64,000 nucleotides of DNA from Gammaproteobacteria bacterium UBA4421. GTDB taxonomy: Bacteria > Pseudomonadota > Gammaproteobacteria > Pseudomonadales > Azotimanducaceae. Location: contig DGQF01000009.1 of NCBI GenBank assembly GCA_002389675.1, forward strand, positions 213,481-277,480. The letters run 5' to 3'. This document shows, piece by piece, positions 38,298 to 47,471 of this stretch. The translations under genes were made by a program, and so were the position numbers. The notes below the pieces were generated by a model that was not told the origin of the DNA, ran no database searches, and worked only from the letters and a program-made list of their open reading frames with translations. The stretch's first letter is position 1. Each line of letters opens with the position of its first letter.

Positions 38298-38788
38298 CCT
38301 TTGTCTCCGATTGCACTCGGCGCGCTTGCATCATAGTAGGACGCTGCCGTATGCACCGCTTTGCGAATTCTGATGTAGGTGCCACAGCGACAATAATTAC
38401 CCGCCATCGCGGCATCAATGTCCTCATCACTGGGCTGAGGCGTGTTGGACAGTAAAGCCGCTGCACTCATGATCTGGCCCGACTGACAATAGCCACACTG
38501 CGGCACATCGTGCTCAATCCACGCACTTTGTAACGGGTGCAAATCGCCACCATCAGCAAGGCCCTCAATGGTCGTTACGGCCGAAGTGACCGCAGCAATA
38601 GGCAGCACACAAGAGCGAACGGCAACACCATCCACGTGCACGGTACACGCGCCGCACTGCGAGATTCCACAGCCATACTTGGTTCCCTTGAGCTTTAATT
38701 TGTCTCGCAACACCCACAGCAGGGGCATTTCAGGACTAACATCCAGTTCATGCGTTTGCCCATTTACCTCTATTTTAAACTGCGTCAC
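38294..38788 (-). CDS. [2Fe-2S] small subunit of the molybdenum hydroxylase (IorA-like)
   Basis: A 164-residue protein with a plant-ferredoxin-type cluster (Cys40, Cys45, Cys48, Cys60) and a second all-helical cluster domain with C-G-Y-C (Cys98, Cys101) and C-R-C (Cys133, Cys135). This is the two-cluster pattern of xanthine-dehydrogenase small subunits. It relays electrons from the Mo subunit encoded directly downstream. GTG 38788 is preferred because GAGG lies 8 bp upstream and [17 protein letters not shown] is the family start; the open frame extends 42 bp further. It has no signal sequence and would be co-exported with its partner. Confidence 0.88.
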   Translation of the reverse strand: MTQFKIEVNGQTHELDVSPEMPLLWVLRDKLKLKGTKYGCGISQCGACTVHVDGVAVRSCVLPIAAVTSAVTTIEGLADGGDLHPLQSAWIEHDVPQCGYCQSGQIMSAAALLSNTPQPSDEDIDAAMAGNYCRCGTYIRIRKAVHTAASYYDASAPSAIGDKG

Positions 38789-38918
38789 TTTTTCATCCTC
38801 AAAAACTATTCCCCTAGGATACCCTGTCACGAGCCAGGACCGTACTCGAGTGGCTCAAATGGATAGAAATTTTAAGCCCATAAAAAACATATCGTGCGGA
38901 TACAGCTATTCCCAGCGA

Positions 38919-38933
38919 CCTAGATCAACTAGG
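38919..38933. other. Small dyad upstream of the redoxin gene
   Basis: CCTAG and CTAGG flank ATCAA, 35 bp before the redoxin start, in the divergent promoter region. It could be an operator; there is no further support. Confidence 0.2.
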
Positions 38934-38967
38934 ATGAAAGTCCAAACAAAAAAAATTGATGAGGCTT

Positions 38968-40101
38968 ATGGCTAAACCCATGATGGCGTTTCCGCAACTC
39001 CGGCACCCATTCACAACTAGCGCCCTTCACCCTCCGGGCAGCACCAGTGTACTTTACCAAGGCAAAACGCTGACCCTGAGCACTACCGGTGCGGACGACG
39101 AACTCCTTATACGGGCAGAGGACCTAACCCGAATCAATGGTTTTGAAGTCAAAGCTGAGGGCGTATGCCTTGGAGATCTATGTATTCCGCTGCAAGACAC
39201 CTTTAACGTAACCCTTGCCGACCAGAACTGGTTCAACCTCAGCGCTTTCGCACGTTTCATCGGCCAACCGTTCGTTGCAGACACCCAAAATCGAGTCTGG
39301 AGCTTTGCCGAAATACCAGCAAAACGCGAATCCACGCTATCAGCAGCAATGGCACCGGAATTTGAATTGACCGATCGCAAGGGCGCCGTCATTCGAATGT
39401 CAGACTTCAAAGGTAAAAAAGCACTGATCGTCACTTGGTCATCTTGGTGAGGATGCTATCTAGACGTGCCCGTGTGGCAACGTATATATGAAGAAATCGA
39501 CAATCCTGATTTTGTCATCATCTGCGCCGCGCAGGACACAGGGGGCGAAGCCGTTGCGGGGCCCATTTTTGACGCGGCTGGCGCAACCTACATACAAATT
39601 GTGGACGAAAATCACCGCATCAGCAGTCTGTTCAACTTCGTCAACGTTCCCTCCTCCGCTTGGATCGACGAAACAGGGCGGATCGTCCGAATTGATGAAG
39701 GCACATACTCACAAATCCATGCCATCAGCGACGGCCAAGAAACCATCACATTTGGCAACGACGTTTATACACCGGCGTTAAAAGACTGGATCGAGAACGG
39801 CGAAAACAGTCCTTATATCAACGCACCAGAACAGGTCAGCGAGAACATACGCACTCACAGCAAAGAGCAATTGAAAGCTGACGCAGCCTTTTGTCTGGGC
39901 AACTTTTTTCGAGTTCATGGCCACAACGATCTAGCAGACCATTACTGGGCGCTCGCCCAGACGTTAAACCCAGAGAGTATTAACTTCTTCCGACAGAATT
40001 TAACTCTGACTGAAGAAGGATCTGCGGGAAATACATTCAGACAGAGGATCAGCGAGTATATTAGCCAAGGCAAAGACTACTACCGACCTTTAGATATATA
40101 G
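38968..40101 (+). CDS. Probable selenoprotein: redoxin (AhpC/TSA-like) with in-frame UGA
   Basis: Two open segments in one frame, 38968-39447 and 39451-40101, are separated only by TGA at 39448-39450. Read through, they give a 377-residue protein. Residues 1-120 form an unassigned N-terminal domain. The thioredoxin-like domain follows: APEFELTDRKGAVIRMSDFKG, then a TWSSW strand, then TGA (residue 161), Gly162, Cys163 and LDVPVWQRIYEEI. In redoxins the residue after this tryptophan is the redox cysteine, so the TGA sits exactly where Sec would replace Cys (U-G-C). The remainder (DENHRISSLFNFVNVPSSAWIDETG) is a normal redoxin fold, followed by a helical tail. A SECIS-like hairpin follows the TGA. 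Read as two genes, neither half makes sense. The start at 38968 is tentative. Confidence 0.75.
39464..39483 (+). promoter_or_regulatory. Candidate bacterial SECIS element
   Basis: ACG-TGCC (39464-39470) pairs with GGCA-A-CGT (39476-39483), leaving one bulged A and a CGTGT loop. The loop begins 20 nt after the TGA and its second base is G. These match the usual bacterial SECIS rules for distance and for a G at the top of the loop, which SelB recognises. Read by eye; no folding was run. Confidence 0.55.
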
Positions 40102-40111
40102 CCCGTGAAAA

Positions 40112-40138
40112 GCTTGCTGGAGAACCTCTTCAGCAAGC
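40112..40138. terminator. Terminator hairpin between convergent genes
   Basis: GCTTGCTG (40112-40119) pairs perfectly with CAGCAAGC (40131-40138). The stem extends four more pairs inward (one G-T) to an ACC loop. On the minus strand it is followed by TTTTC, so it ends the enoyl-CoA hydratase transcript. It probably also ends the redoxin transcript. Confidence 0.65.
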
Positions 40139-40161
40139 GATTATGCCTCTACCACCAAATA

Positions 40162-40932
40162 TTAGCTGCCGGTCCAGTTAGGTGCCCGCTTTTCAGCAAA
40201 CGCTTTTGGACCTTCTTTTGCGTCATTGGAGCTAAACACTTTCTTCGACAGGGGCTCCTGCATTTTCCACAAACTTTCCTCGTCATAACCCTGCGCCGCT
40301 GCGCGCACCAGCGATTTGGAGGCAGATACCGCCAAAGGCGCGTTTTCAGCAATCCGTTCAGCCCATCCAAGCGCAGCATCCAAAGCACCGCCTGCCTCGG
40401 TCAGTTCGCTGAGCATCCCATTCTCCAGCGCCACCTCAGCCGTGATGGGTTCTCCAGTGATGGCCATTTCCATGGCTCGCGTATACCCCACCCTCGCCGG
40501 CAAACGAAATACACCGCCGGCAGCAGCAAACAGGCCTACTTTGACCTCGCGAATACCTATTTTAGACCCTTTCGAGGCAACTAAGAGATCACACGTAAGC
40601 GCTATTTCACAACCACCGGCTAATGCAAAACCTTCAATGGCTGCGATCAGAGGCTTTGAACAACCTTCCCGAATAAAAGTGGTCAGCGGCCCAATATCCT
40701 CACCCCGGGCAAACGCCTTCAAATCCATACCCGCACAAAATGCGCGGCCGTTGCCCGTAATGATTCCCGCCGTCAACGAATCATCGTCATCCAACGCCCT
40801 AACCGCATCCAGCAAGCCATGAGACAGTTCACCATTAATGGCATTCATCGCTTCAGGTCGATTCAGCGTGATGATCATCACTCGCCCACGCCGCTCCACC
40901 AAAATTGCTTTTTCAGGGGTTTCATTACTCAT
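40162..40932 (-). CDS. Enoyl-CoA hydratase/isomerase (crotonase family)
   Basis: A 256-residue crotonase-fold protein: LNRPEAMNAINGEL at the N-terminus, the oxyanion-hole block GRAFCAGMDLKAFARG, and AIEGFALAGGCEIALTCDLLVAS. The position of the second catalytic Glu of hydratases reads FAAAGGVFRLPARVG, so the acid residues of classical hydratase (two Glu) are partly absent. An isomerase, lyase or thioesterase activity is possible. An AAAGGAGA ribosome site precedes ATG 40932. It is a single gene, convergent with the redoxin gene. Confidence 0.85.
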   Translation of the reverse strand: MSNETPEKAILVERRGRVMIITLNRPEAMNAINGELSHGLLDAVRALDDDDSLTAGIITGNGRAFCAGMDLKAFARGEDIGPLTTFIREGCSKPLIAAIEGFALAGGCEIALTCDLLVASKGSKIGIREVKVGLFAAAGGVFRLPARVGYTRAMEMAITGEPITAEVALENGMLSELTEAGGALDAALGWAERIAENAPLAVSASKSLVRAAAQGYDEESLWKMQEPLSKKVFSSNDAKEGPKAFAEKRAPNWTGS

Positions 40933-41028
40933 ACTTGATCTCCTTTAAATCTCAGTCTCATCAATTTTTGATGCTGCACCAACAACTTTCATCAATCATC
41001 GGCAACCCTTCTTACAGAGCTTACAGCG

Positions 41029-42660
41029 CTAGCTCACCTGCTGCTCAAATTGAACTTCAGGAAACCCAGCTTCCACTGACTCGCGCATCCTATCGTAGTA
41101 AACATTGGCGCCACCAAAATAGATCAGCACTCGCGGTTTTTTGTCTTTCAGGTTTGCACCCATCATCCAGGAGTTCACTTTGTCGCCTTGAGCCATCAGT
41201 GTTTGTTCATGAATGGCTGCAGTCTCCGCCACCCATGCATCTTCAGCCGATTGCTTTGGTTCGCAAATTGCCAACCCTTCTCCTTCCATTTTTTTGAGGC
41301 AGTCAGCAATGTACATCGCGTTTTGCTCAATCGACGTCGGCAGGTTGGCAAACGGCGCCTGCGGGCCCGTCACCATAAATAAGTTTGGAAACTCCGCAAC
41401 AAAGACCCCCATAATCGACGCCGAAACCTCTTCCCATTTATCCTTCAGCAATAGACCGTTGCGACCACGAATGGCCAGCGATTCTTGGGCACCGGTATAC
41501 GCTTGAAAACCTGTTGCCAGAACAATAATGTCAAAGTCATAGTCGTTTTGCGTGGTGCGAATTCCTGTGGATGTGAACTCAACAATCGGCTCGCGATCTT
41601 TGATATCTACAAGATTTACGTTTTCGCGATTAAATGTTTCGTGATACCCGTGGTCCAGAGGCGGACGCTTGGCAAAAAAAGGATATCCTTTGGGTGTCAG
41701 CATATCTGCCACGTCAGGGTCCCTAACCTTTTCTAGCATTTTACGGATCACAAAGTCCCCTGCAATGCGATTTGATTCTGCATTGGTGAGCAGATCGTCA
41801 AAAGTCTCAAAAACAAATCTGAAGCTGCCCCGGGACCAATGCTCTTCGAGAATGGCCTGCACTTCGTCAGCCGGTGTGTCCGCCAGATCACGCCCGACGG
41901 GGCTGTCGAAGGGCATACCAAAGACATGATTACGACGTTTACTGATGATCTCGTCATAATTGTCCTTAATCTCTTTTTCCCAATCGGATGTCATCTCTTT
42001 TTGCACAGCAGGCATCACAAAGTTGGCGGTGCGCTGAAAGACCGTCACACTTTCCGCTGTTTGCGCGACAACTGGCAGCATTTGAACCGTGGTCGCACCC
42101 GATCCTATAATCGCTACGCGTTTGCCCGCATAGTCCAGCCCTTCGTGCGGCCAGCGAGAGGAATGGAAACAAGGGCCTTGAAACTTATCCATGTTTCTAA
42201 AATCAGGGATCACCGGCTGAGAAATCATACCCATCGCGCTGGTAAAGTATTTGCAGGTGAATTCGTCGCCGTCGGCCGATTTAATCAGCCAAAATCCTGT
42301 GTCTTCCTGAAAATCCGCACTTACAATTTCCGTATTAAGCTGGATATGTGGCCACATATCACACCTGTCGGCAACAAAATGCATATAACTGAGATTTTCT
42401 TCCCAACCGGGGTAGCGAACAGACCAACGCCACTCTTGCAGCAACTCTTTTGAAAAACTCAAACAATAGTAATAACACTCACTGTCACTGGCAGCGCCGG
42501 GGTATCGATTCCAGGTCCAGGTACCCCCAATATCTGTCGCCTTATCAAATACGCGCACGGATAGTCCGGCTTCGCGCATATAGTGGATCAATCCCAGTCC
42601 TGCAAAACCCGCACCGACTGCGATCACATCATAATCTGGTTGTTTTTGCGCCAATGTCAT
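41029..42660 (-). CDS. Flavin-containing Baeyer-Villiger-type monooxygenase (2)
   Basis: A 543-residue flavoprotein with an FAD Rossmann motif (VGAGFAGLGL), TDIGGTWTWNRYPGAASDSE, the fingerprint FQGPCFHSSRWP and an NADPH Rossmann motif (AIIGSGATT). It is the shorter form, without the N-terminal extension of the protein at 18048. The enzyme oxygenates ketones to esters or lactones, or oxidises N/S atoms; the ketone is not known. AAGGGAG precedes ATG 42660. It lies 97 bp upstream of the hydratase gene on the same strand and may be transcribed with it. Confidence 0.88.
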   Translation of the reverse strand: MTLAQKQPDYDVIAVGAGFAGLGLIHYMREAGLSVRVFDKATDIGGTWTWNRYPGAASDSECYYYCLSFSKELLQEWRWSVRYPGWEENLSYMHFVADRCDMWPHIQLNTEIVSADFQEDTGFWLIKSADGDEFTCKYFTSAMGMISQPVIPDFRNMDKFQGPCFHSSRWPHEGLDYAGKRVAIIGSGATTVQMLPVVAQTAESVTVFQRTANFVMPAVQKEMTSDWEKEIKDNYDEIISKRRNHVFGMPFDSPVGRDLADTPADEVQAILEEHWSRGSFRFVFETFDDLLTNAESNRIAGDFVIRKMLEKVRDPDVADMLTPKGYPFFAKRPPLDHGYHETFNRENVNLVDIKDREPIVEFTSTGIRTTQNDYDFDIIVLATGFQAYTGAQESLAIRGRNGLLLKDKWEEVSASIMGVFVAEFPNLFMVTGPQAPFANLPTSIEQNAMYIADCLKKMEGEGLAICEPKQSAEDAWVAETAAIHEQTLMAQGDKVNSWMMGANLKDKKPRVLIYFGGANVYYDRMRESVEAGFPEVQFEQQVS

Positions 42661-42758
42661 TCTCCCTTGTAATTAAACGATCACTCACCCTGCCGTCTAG
42701 CCACTAAAGACGTCATTAAACCGTCCCTTGCGACCTTCAATTGACAATAAAACACCTC

Positions 42759-43409
42759 TCAAGGCGCTATGTTGGTCCATGTTATTCTGGCAATTTCACC
42801 TGCTAGCACACCTATTGAACCCGGCTCAAAGGTCGCAGAGCGACCAACCCAAACAGGATCACCCGATTTCGCATCAAAAATAGTTGTGACTAGAATCAAC
42901 GTGCTGCGCGTATCACTATATCCTTCCTTCACTAAAGTGACGGTGCTGCCATACAGCTGCCCATAGCTTGGATAATAAGGACCGGTGTAATAGGTGACAG
43001 CTGAAGGAGGCACATACGTGGTTTCGACGTCCGCTCTTTCGAGCTTGGTCGCGACAACATAATCGATATTGTGTTTAGCCACGTATGCCTCGACCGCTTC
43101 TCTATCGGGCACTTGATCTCCGAGCACATCAACGCTTTTTACGCTCTTCAACCCCCCTTTCGTCAACCGCTGCTCAAACTCGTTTTCAAAAATTAAACGA
43201 TAGCCTCGATTGGTCGTCGCGCCGATGATCAACACATGATCAATAGAACTGCGACTGAAGCTTTCTGCTTGCCAATGGTCGACGGCCTTCGTGGTGCTGC
43301 ACGCGGCGAGCGCGAACATCACGGCGAGCGTTAAACTCACATGCGTAAACCTGACGTTTGTATCGTGAGTCCACATCTCCCCCAAACTCTGCAGTCGGCT
43401 CCTTGCCAT
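42759..43409 (-). CDS. Probable outer-membrane lipoprotein of unknown function
   Basis: A 216-residue protein with a hydrophobic N-terminal segment ending in the lipobox LAAC followed by S, so the mature lipoprotein should begin at that Cys. The rest is a mixed alpha/beta protein with no motif I recognise: DHVLIIGATTNRGYRLIFENEFEQRL, a YVVATKLERADVETTYVPP strand and a C-terminal GEIARITW. Two starts are possible: ATG 43409, with a fair AAGGTGA site but a long n-region, or ATG 43376. It is a single gene on the minus strand between the monooxygenase and a 333-bp gap. Confidence 0.7.
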   Translation of the reverse strand: MARSRLQSLGEMWTHDTNVRFTHVSLTLAVMFALAACSTTKAVDHWQAESFSRSSIDHVLIIGATTNRGYRLIFENEFEQRLTKGGLKSVKSVDVLGDQVPDREAVEAYVAKHNIDYVVATKLERADVETTYVPPSAVTYYTGPYYPSYGQLYGSTVTLVKEGYSDTRSTLILVTTIFDAKSGDPVWVGRSATFEPGSIGVLAGEIARITWTNIAP

Positions 43410-43742
43410 CAAATTCACCTTTTTACCTACTTATAAATCCGCTGAACTACTCGAACACTCGACCCGGCCGCAAAAAAACCACGTCCTTACGGCGCCTCTA
43501 ACCCAGCTGGGTGTGGCACAGCCGAGACAGCCACTCGCCATCGCAAGCCCGAAACGAAAAGCACATAGGACACACTCGAACTAGCGCATTCCACTGCTTA
43601 AACCTGACTTATTTTTGGCTCAGGTAACTTATCACAAACTAATCATAGCGTCCGCCTGATTCAATCAAGCAAAGGTCTAAGCAGACCAACCCAAGGCGAT
43701 GCTGCGGGTAAAATAAGCCGCACAAAGACCCGTGACAACAAC
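43410..43742. other. Intergenic region with a 12-bp palindrome
   Basis: No gene, RNA or clear promoter is visible. ACCCAGCTGGGT at 43501-43512 is a perfect 12-bp palindrome about 90 bp upstream of the lipoprotein start and could be an operator site. Confidence 0.3.
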
Positions 43743-44186
43743 TCAGTCGAGCGAGGTCAAACGAAACAAAAAGGTTTGGTCAACTCGCTCATTTTTGGGC
43801 GGGGCGCCGTATTTTTCCTCCCAAGCCTGCGAGAAAAGCTTAAAGTGAGCTTCATCCGTGACGCGCTGCGCCTTGAACGCATATAGCCCAGCCTCAGACT
43901 GCAAGCGAACCGCGGGATTATTCTCAATATGCGCAACCCAAGTCGCATAATTATCGCCCGCGAAAATGTGCAGGTCTCCATCAACTATGACCGTCCATAG
44001 GTTAACCGAATACGGCTGCTCTGCCCGCGTTTCAAGCTGTATGATATTATCTGCCGCGACACCTTCCCAACTGCTCGGCGTAGCACTCAATGGGCCCTCC
44101 AGCGCGCCCCCCGACAACGGAAGGTACTCGGCGCAACTCGCTATTAATAACAGGCTTAACGTTCCCGTGATTCTCGCTAACAACAT
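43743..44186 (-). CDS. Small lipoprotein, possible split-barrel (DUF2255-like) fold
   Basis: A 147-residue protein with a lipoprotein signal (MLLARITGTLSLLLIASC, then AEY). The mature part resembles flavin-binding split-barrel proteins: the strand pair SVNLWTVIVDGDLHIFAG, a helix with NPAVRLQSEAG, and a helical tail with SQAWEEKYG. The motif also recalls DUF2255. If correct, it is an exported split-barrel protein of unknown ligand. It is divergent from the BaiN-type flavoprotein at 44306, with about 120 bp between them. Confidence 0.6.
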   Translation of the reverse strand: MLLARITGTLSLLLIASCAEYLPLSGGALEGPLSATPSSWEGVAADNIIQLETRAEQPYSVNLWTVIVDGDLHIFAGDNYATWVAHIENNPAVRLQSEAGLYAFKAQRVTDEAHFKLFSQAWEEKYGAPPKNERVDQTFLFRLTSLD

Positions 44187-44305
44187 TCAGACAGACCCTT
44201 TTTTAAATTTATTAAACCTAATGTTTTTATTGAACCCCATAACCACCTCGACACCTCGGGTGGTCAGCAAAAATCATCCTCAGCACAACTTCAGCAATTA
44301 ACTCG

Positions 44306-45508
44306 ATGCACCCCGATGTCATCATCTTAGGCGCTGGTGCAGCAGGATTAATGTGCGCTTTGACCGCTGCTCAGCGCGGGCGGAGCGTACTTGTGTTGGA
44401 AAAATCCAACAAAGTCGGCAAAAAAATCCTCATGTCTGGGGGAGGCCGCTGCAACTTCACCAACTATCACGTGACGGCCGAAAATTTCATCTGTAGTAAC
44501 CCCCACTTTGTAAAATCCGCACTACATCGCTACACCCCTGAAGACTTCATTGATCTGGTCGAAACACACGGTATCGAATACGAAGAACGTCGCCACGGCC
44601 AGCTATTTTGCCAAAATTCGGCCAAAGACATTGTGACGATGCTGTTGGCTGAATGCCATTCAGCTGGCGTCAATATTTTAACCCACTGCAACTCAGTCGA
44701 CGTCACACCCACCGCGGAAAATTCTGGCTATTGCCTGACTTTTGAGCATGATAATACACGTCAAACCCAGCGCTGTGAGTCACTGGTGATTGCAACCGGC
44801 GCCTTATCCATTCCAACACTGGGCGGAAGCGACTTTGGCTATGCCATTGCCCGCAAATTTGGCTTAAAGCTGATCGAGCGGCGCGCCGGGCTTGTACCCT
44901 TTATGTTCACAGGCAGCACAAAAAACTTATGCGAGCGCTTGTCCGGGCTCGCGCTGGAGATCGAAGTGCGCTGCAATGATCAAAGCTTTACGGAAAACAT
45001 GTTGTTCACCCACCGCGGGTTGAGCGGGCCGGCAATTTTACAAATATCCAACTATTGGCATCCAGGCGATCTCCTGATTATCAACCTTTTTCCCGAAATC
45101 GATGCACACCACTGGTTATTGGACACAAAACGAAGTCAGCCTTCAATTCATCTTAAAACGCTTCTCAGCCAAGTGTTGGCCAAATCTTTGGTCACCGAGT
45201 TGATGCAAGAATTTTGGTCCACATTAGACGGGAGACGCCTGGACAGCATTGCAGATGCCCAACTACGTCAGGTGGCTCAACAATTACAGCATTGGGCGCT
45301 TAAACCCGCAGCCACTGAAGGTTACCGAACCGCAGAGGTCACGCTCGGTGGCGTCTGCGCCGACGGAATCAGTTCCAAAACCATGGAGGCGAAAGATCAC
45401 ACCGGGTTATTTTTTATCGGCGAGGTCCTCGACGTTAGCGGCCATTTAGGCGGCTTCAACTTTCAATGGGCCTGGTCCTCCGGGCATTGCGCAGGGCAAT
45501 GTGTCTAG
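44306..45508 (+). CDS. BaiN/HI0933-type FAD-dependent oxidoreductase
   Basis: A 400-residue flavoprotein of the HI0933 (YhiN/BaiN/RdsA) family. It shows GAGAAGLMCALTAAQRGRSV for FAD, the family signature KSNKVGKKILMSGGGRCNFTN, the central LSGPAILQISNYW and the C-terminal GHLGGFNFQWAWSSG. Members are widespread in bacteria, with flavin-linked redox functions that are poorly defined; one oxidises bile-acid intermediates. It is a single gene that converges on the PQQ-type dehydrogenase with 9 bp between the stops. Confidence 0.9.
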   Translation: MHPDVIILGAGAAGLMCALTAAQRGRSVLVLEKSNKVGKKILMSGGGRCNFTNYHVTAENFICSNPHFVKSALHRYTPEDFIDLVETHGIEYEERRHGQLFCQNSAKDIVTMLLAECHSAGVNILTHCNSVDVTPTAENSGYCLTFEHDNTRQTQRCESLVIATGALSIPTLGGSDFGYAIARKFGLKLIERRAGLVPFMFTGSTKNLCERLSGLALEIEVRCNDQSFTENMLFTHRGLSGPAILQISNYWHPGDLLIINLFPEIDAHHWLLDTKRSQPSIHLKTLLSQVLAKSLVTELMQEFWSTLDGRRLDSIADAQLRQVAQQLQHWALKPAATEGYRTAEVTLGGVCADGISSKTMEAKDHTGLFFIGEVLDVSGHLGGFNFQWAWSSGHCAGQCV

Positions 45509-45517
45509 GCCCCTCCC

Positions 45518-47437
45518 CTAAGGCAACGCAAATACGATCAGGAAGTCATTAGAGGGCAGCGGTGAGGTGAAATGACCACCCGCCGCAACAGCAACATACT
45601 GCCGACCCTCGTGCATATACGTCACCGGCACAGCGTTGCCTGTCGCTGGTAATTCATGTGCCCACAGCACAGCCCCGTCATCCACATCAAATGCCCTGAA
45701 ATAGCCATCTGAGGTCGCAGCAATGAACACCAAACCCGAGGCCGTAACGGTCGGCCCACCGGCCTCTAGCCCACCTTTGACAAATAACGTCACCGGCCAC
45801 GGCGCCAGATGCTTCAACGTGCCTAACGGCACACTCCACAGAATTTCACCTGAGGATAAATCAACAGCATCCAACGTTGCCCATGGAGGCTTCGTACAGG
45901 GGGCACCCCAGGGAGAGATTAACGGCTTCATTTCTGCACAATAGGGCGAGCCTTTTTGTGGAAATGCCTCACCGCCCGCACACTCAGCCTGCGGCACAAG
46001 TTTCACTTGAATTGGCGTGCGTTTGGTATTCGTAATCATAATTTGACGCTCAGGATCCACTGCAGGAGCGCCCCAGTTATTACCGCCGAGATTAGACGGG
46101 TACATCACCGTACCTTTTGTCGTCAACGGCGTATATATCGGCCCGGTTGTCGCCTGCGACAAAAGTGCACGGCATTTTTGCTTATCCCAGAAAGTGAACC
46201 CCCACGCGTCATCCGGGGTAATACCCAACGGATGCAGAGGTTTAGGTTTGAGCGGGAAAGGTTGTGTTGGCGATAAATATTCTCCGGGCACCTGACCGGT
46301 TTGCGGAACAGGCCGTTCCTCCACTGGATGCAATGGCTCACCGGTTTCTAGATCAAGTACAAACGTCAGCCCCATCTTTGTGACCTGCACAACCGCCGCA
46401 CGCGTTTGCCCATCGATTGTGACATCGGTCAATGTTGGCTGCGCAGGGACATCAAAGTCCCAAATATCATGATGCACCGTTTGGTAAGACCAGACGACTT
46501 CACCCGTGGTGCCGTCAAGCGCCACCACCGAACTGGAGTAATAATCCTGATGTCCCTCACGATCGCCTCCGTAATAATCCGGGGAGGAGTTACCGGTTGG
46601 AACAATGACTAAGTTTCGCTCGCGGTCCACCGAGATGGTCGACCAAACGTTTGTTGTTGCTGCGACAAATTTCCCCTGCGCATCACGCTGTGGCAGGTCG
46701 GGGTGAACGGGATTCCAACCCCAGACAAATTCTCCAGAACGAATATCGTATGCGCGAACCACACCTGAGGGTATGTCTTGCCGAATGCTATCGGTCACAT
46801 ACGCGCCAGTCACAATTAAGTCGCCTATAATTGCTGGCGCACTGGTAACGCCATATTCACTGCCGATATGTGCAGTAAGTCCCTGAGTCAAGTCCACTTC
46901 ACCACCATCACCAAAAGATTCGCAGGGCAGCCCGGTTTGCCCATCCATAACAATCAACCGTGCATCAAGGGTCGCCAGTACAATGCGATGCTCACAGACC
47001 AAGCCCTGCGGTGTTACCGCCCCCCAACTGCTGACACCGCGGCAATTGGTCAAATTCTCTTGGGTCATATCAACTTCGGGGTCAAAAACCCAAAGCTCTT
47101 CACCGGTAGCTGGATTCAACGCAAACACTCTATTGTAGGGCGTGCAATAGAACATCTTGCCCTGCGTGACAATCGGTGTGCCAATGAATGAGGTTGGCCG
47201 GCTCGATTGCAGTTCTTCGGAAACCACTTCCGTTAACGACTGCACACCGCCTTTAAAGTCACCGGAGCGATGGACCCACGCCTGCTGCAGGCGCTTGACA
47301 TTTTCGCGGTTAATTTGCGTGGCCGGTGAATAGTGCCCGCCACCATCACTGCCCCCGTAAGCCGGCCAATCAACCTCTTGCGCATGGCTGACTGCACAAA
47401 AAATCAAAATCAACCCAAGACTAAAATATCGACGCAT
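45518..47437 (-). CDS. PQQ-dependent dehydrogenase (periplasmic quinoprotein)
   Basis: A 639-residue precursor with a signal peptide (MRRYFSLGLILIFCAVSHAQ) and an eight-bladed beta-propeller built from W-motif repeats. It closely resembles the catalytic part of glucose/quinate-type PQQ dehydrogenases: GHYSPATQINRENVKRLQ, GVVRAYDIRSGEFVWGWNP, STISVDRERNLVIVPTGN and DIWDFDVPAQPTL. It oxidises an alcohol or sugar in the periplasm and passes electrons to ubiquinone or a cytochrome. There is no membrane-anchor domain. ATG 47437 is set by AAGGAG 7 bp upstream. It follows the NTF2-like gene by 34 bp on the same strand. Confidence 0.88.
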   Translation of the reverse strand: MRRYFSLGLILIFCAVSHAQEVDWPAYGGSDGGGHYSPATQINRENVKRLQQAWVHRSGDFKGGVQSLTEVVSEELQSSRPTSFIGTPIVTQGKMFYCTPYNRVFALNPATGEELWVFDPEVDMTQENLTNCRGVSSWGAVTPQGLVCEHRIVLATLDARLIVMDGQTGLPCESFGDGGEVDLTQGLTAHIGSEYGVTSAPAIIGDLIVTGAYVTDSIRQDIPSGVVRAYDIRSGEFVWGWNPVHPDLPQRDAQGKFVAATTNVWSTISVDRERNLVIVPTGNSSPDYYGGDREGHQDYYSSSVVALDGTTGEVVWSYQTVHHDIWDFDVPAQPTLTDVTIDGQTRAAVVQVTKMGLTFVLDLETGEPLHPVEERPVPQTGQVPGEYLSPTQPFPLKPKPLHPLGITPDDAWGFTFWDKQKCRALLSQATTGPIYTPLTTKGTVMYPSNLGGNNWGAPAVDPERQIMITNTKRTPIQVKLVPQAECAGGEAFPQKGSPYCAEMKPLISPWGAPCTKPPWATLDAVDLSSGEILWSVPLGTLKHLAPWPVTLFVKGGLEAGGPTVTASGLVFIAATSDGYFRAFDVDDGAVLWAHELPATGNAVPVTYMHEGRQYVAVAAGGHFTSPLPSNDFLIVFALP

Positions 47438-47471
47438 CACCACGCTCCTTCGCAACCCTATACAGCCATCG

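Noticed and set aside
38968..40101. Reading the redoxin gene as two independent genes or as a simple pseudogene
   Set aside because: The frame is uninterrupted apart from the TGA, the TGA falls on the redox cysteine site, the rest of the fold is intact, and no other inactivating change is visible. Two separate genes would leave each half without a functional domain.
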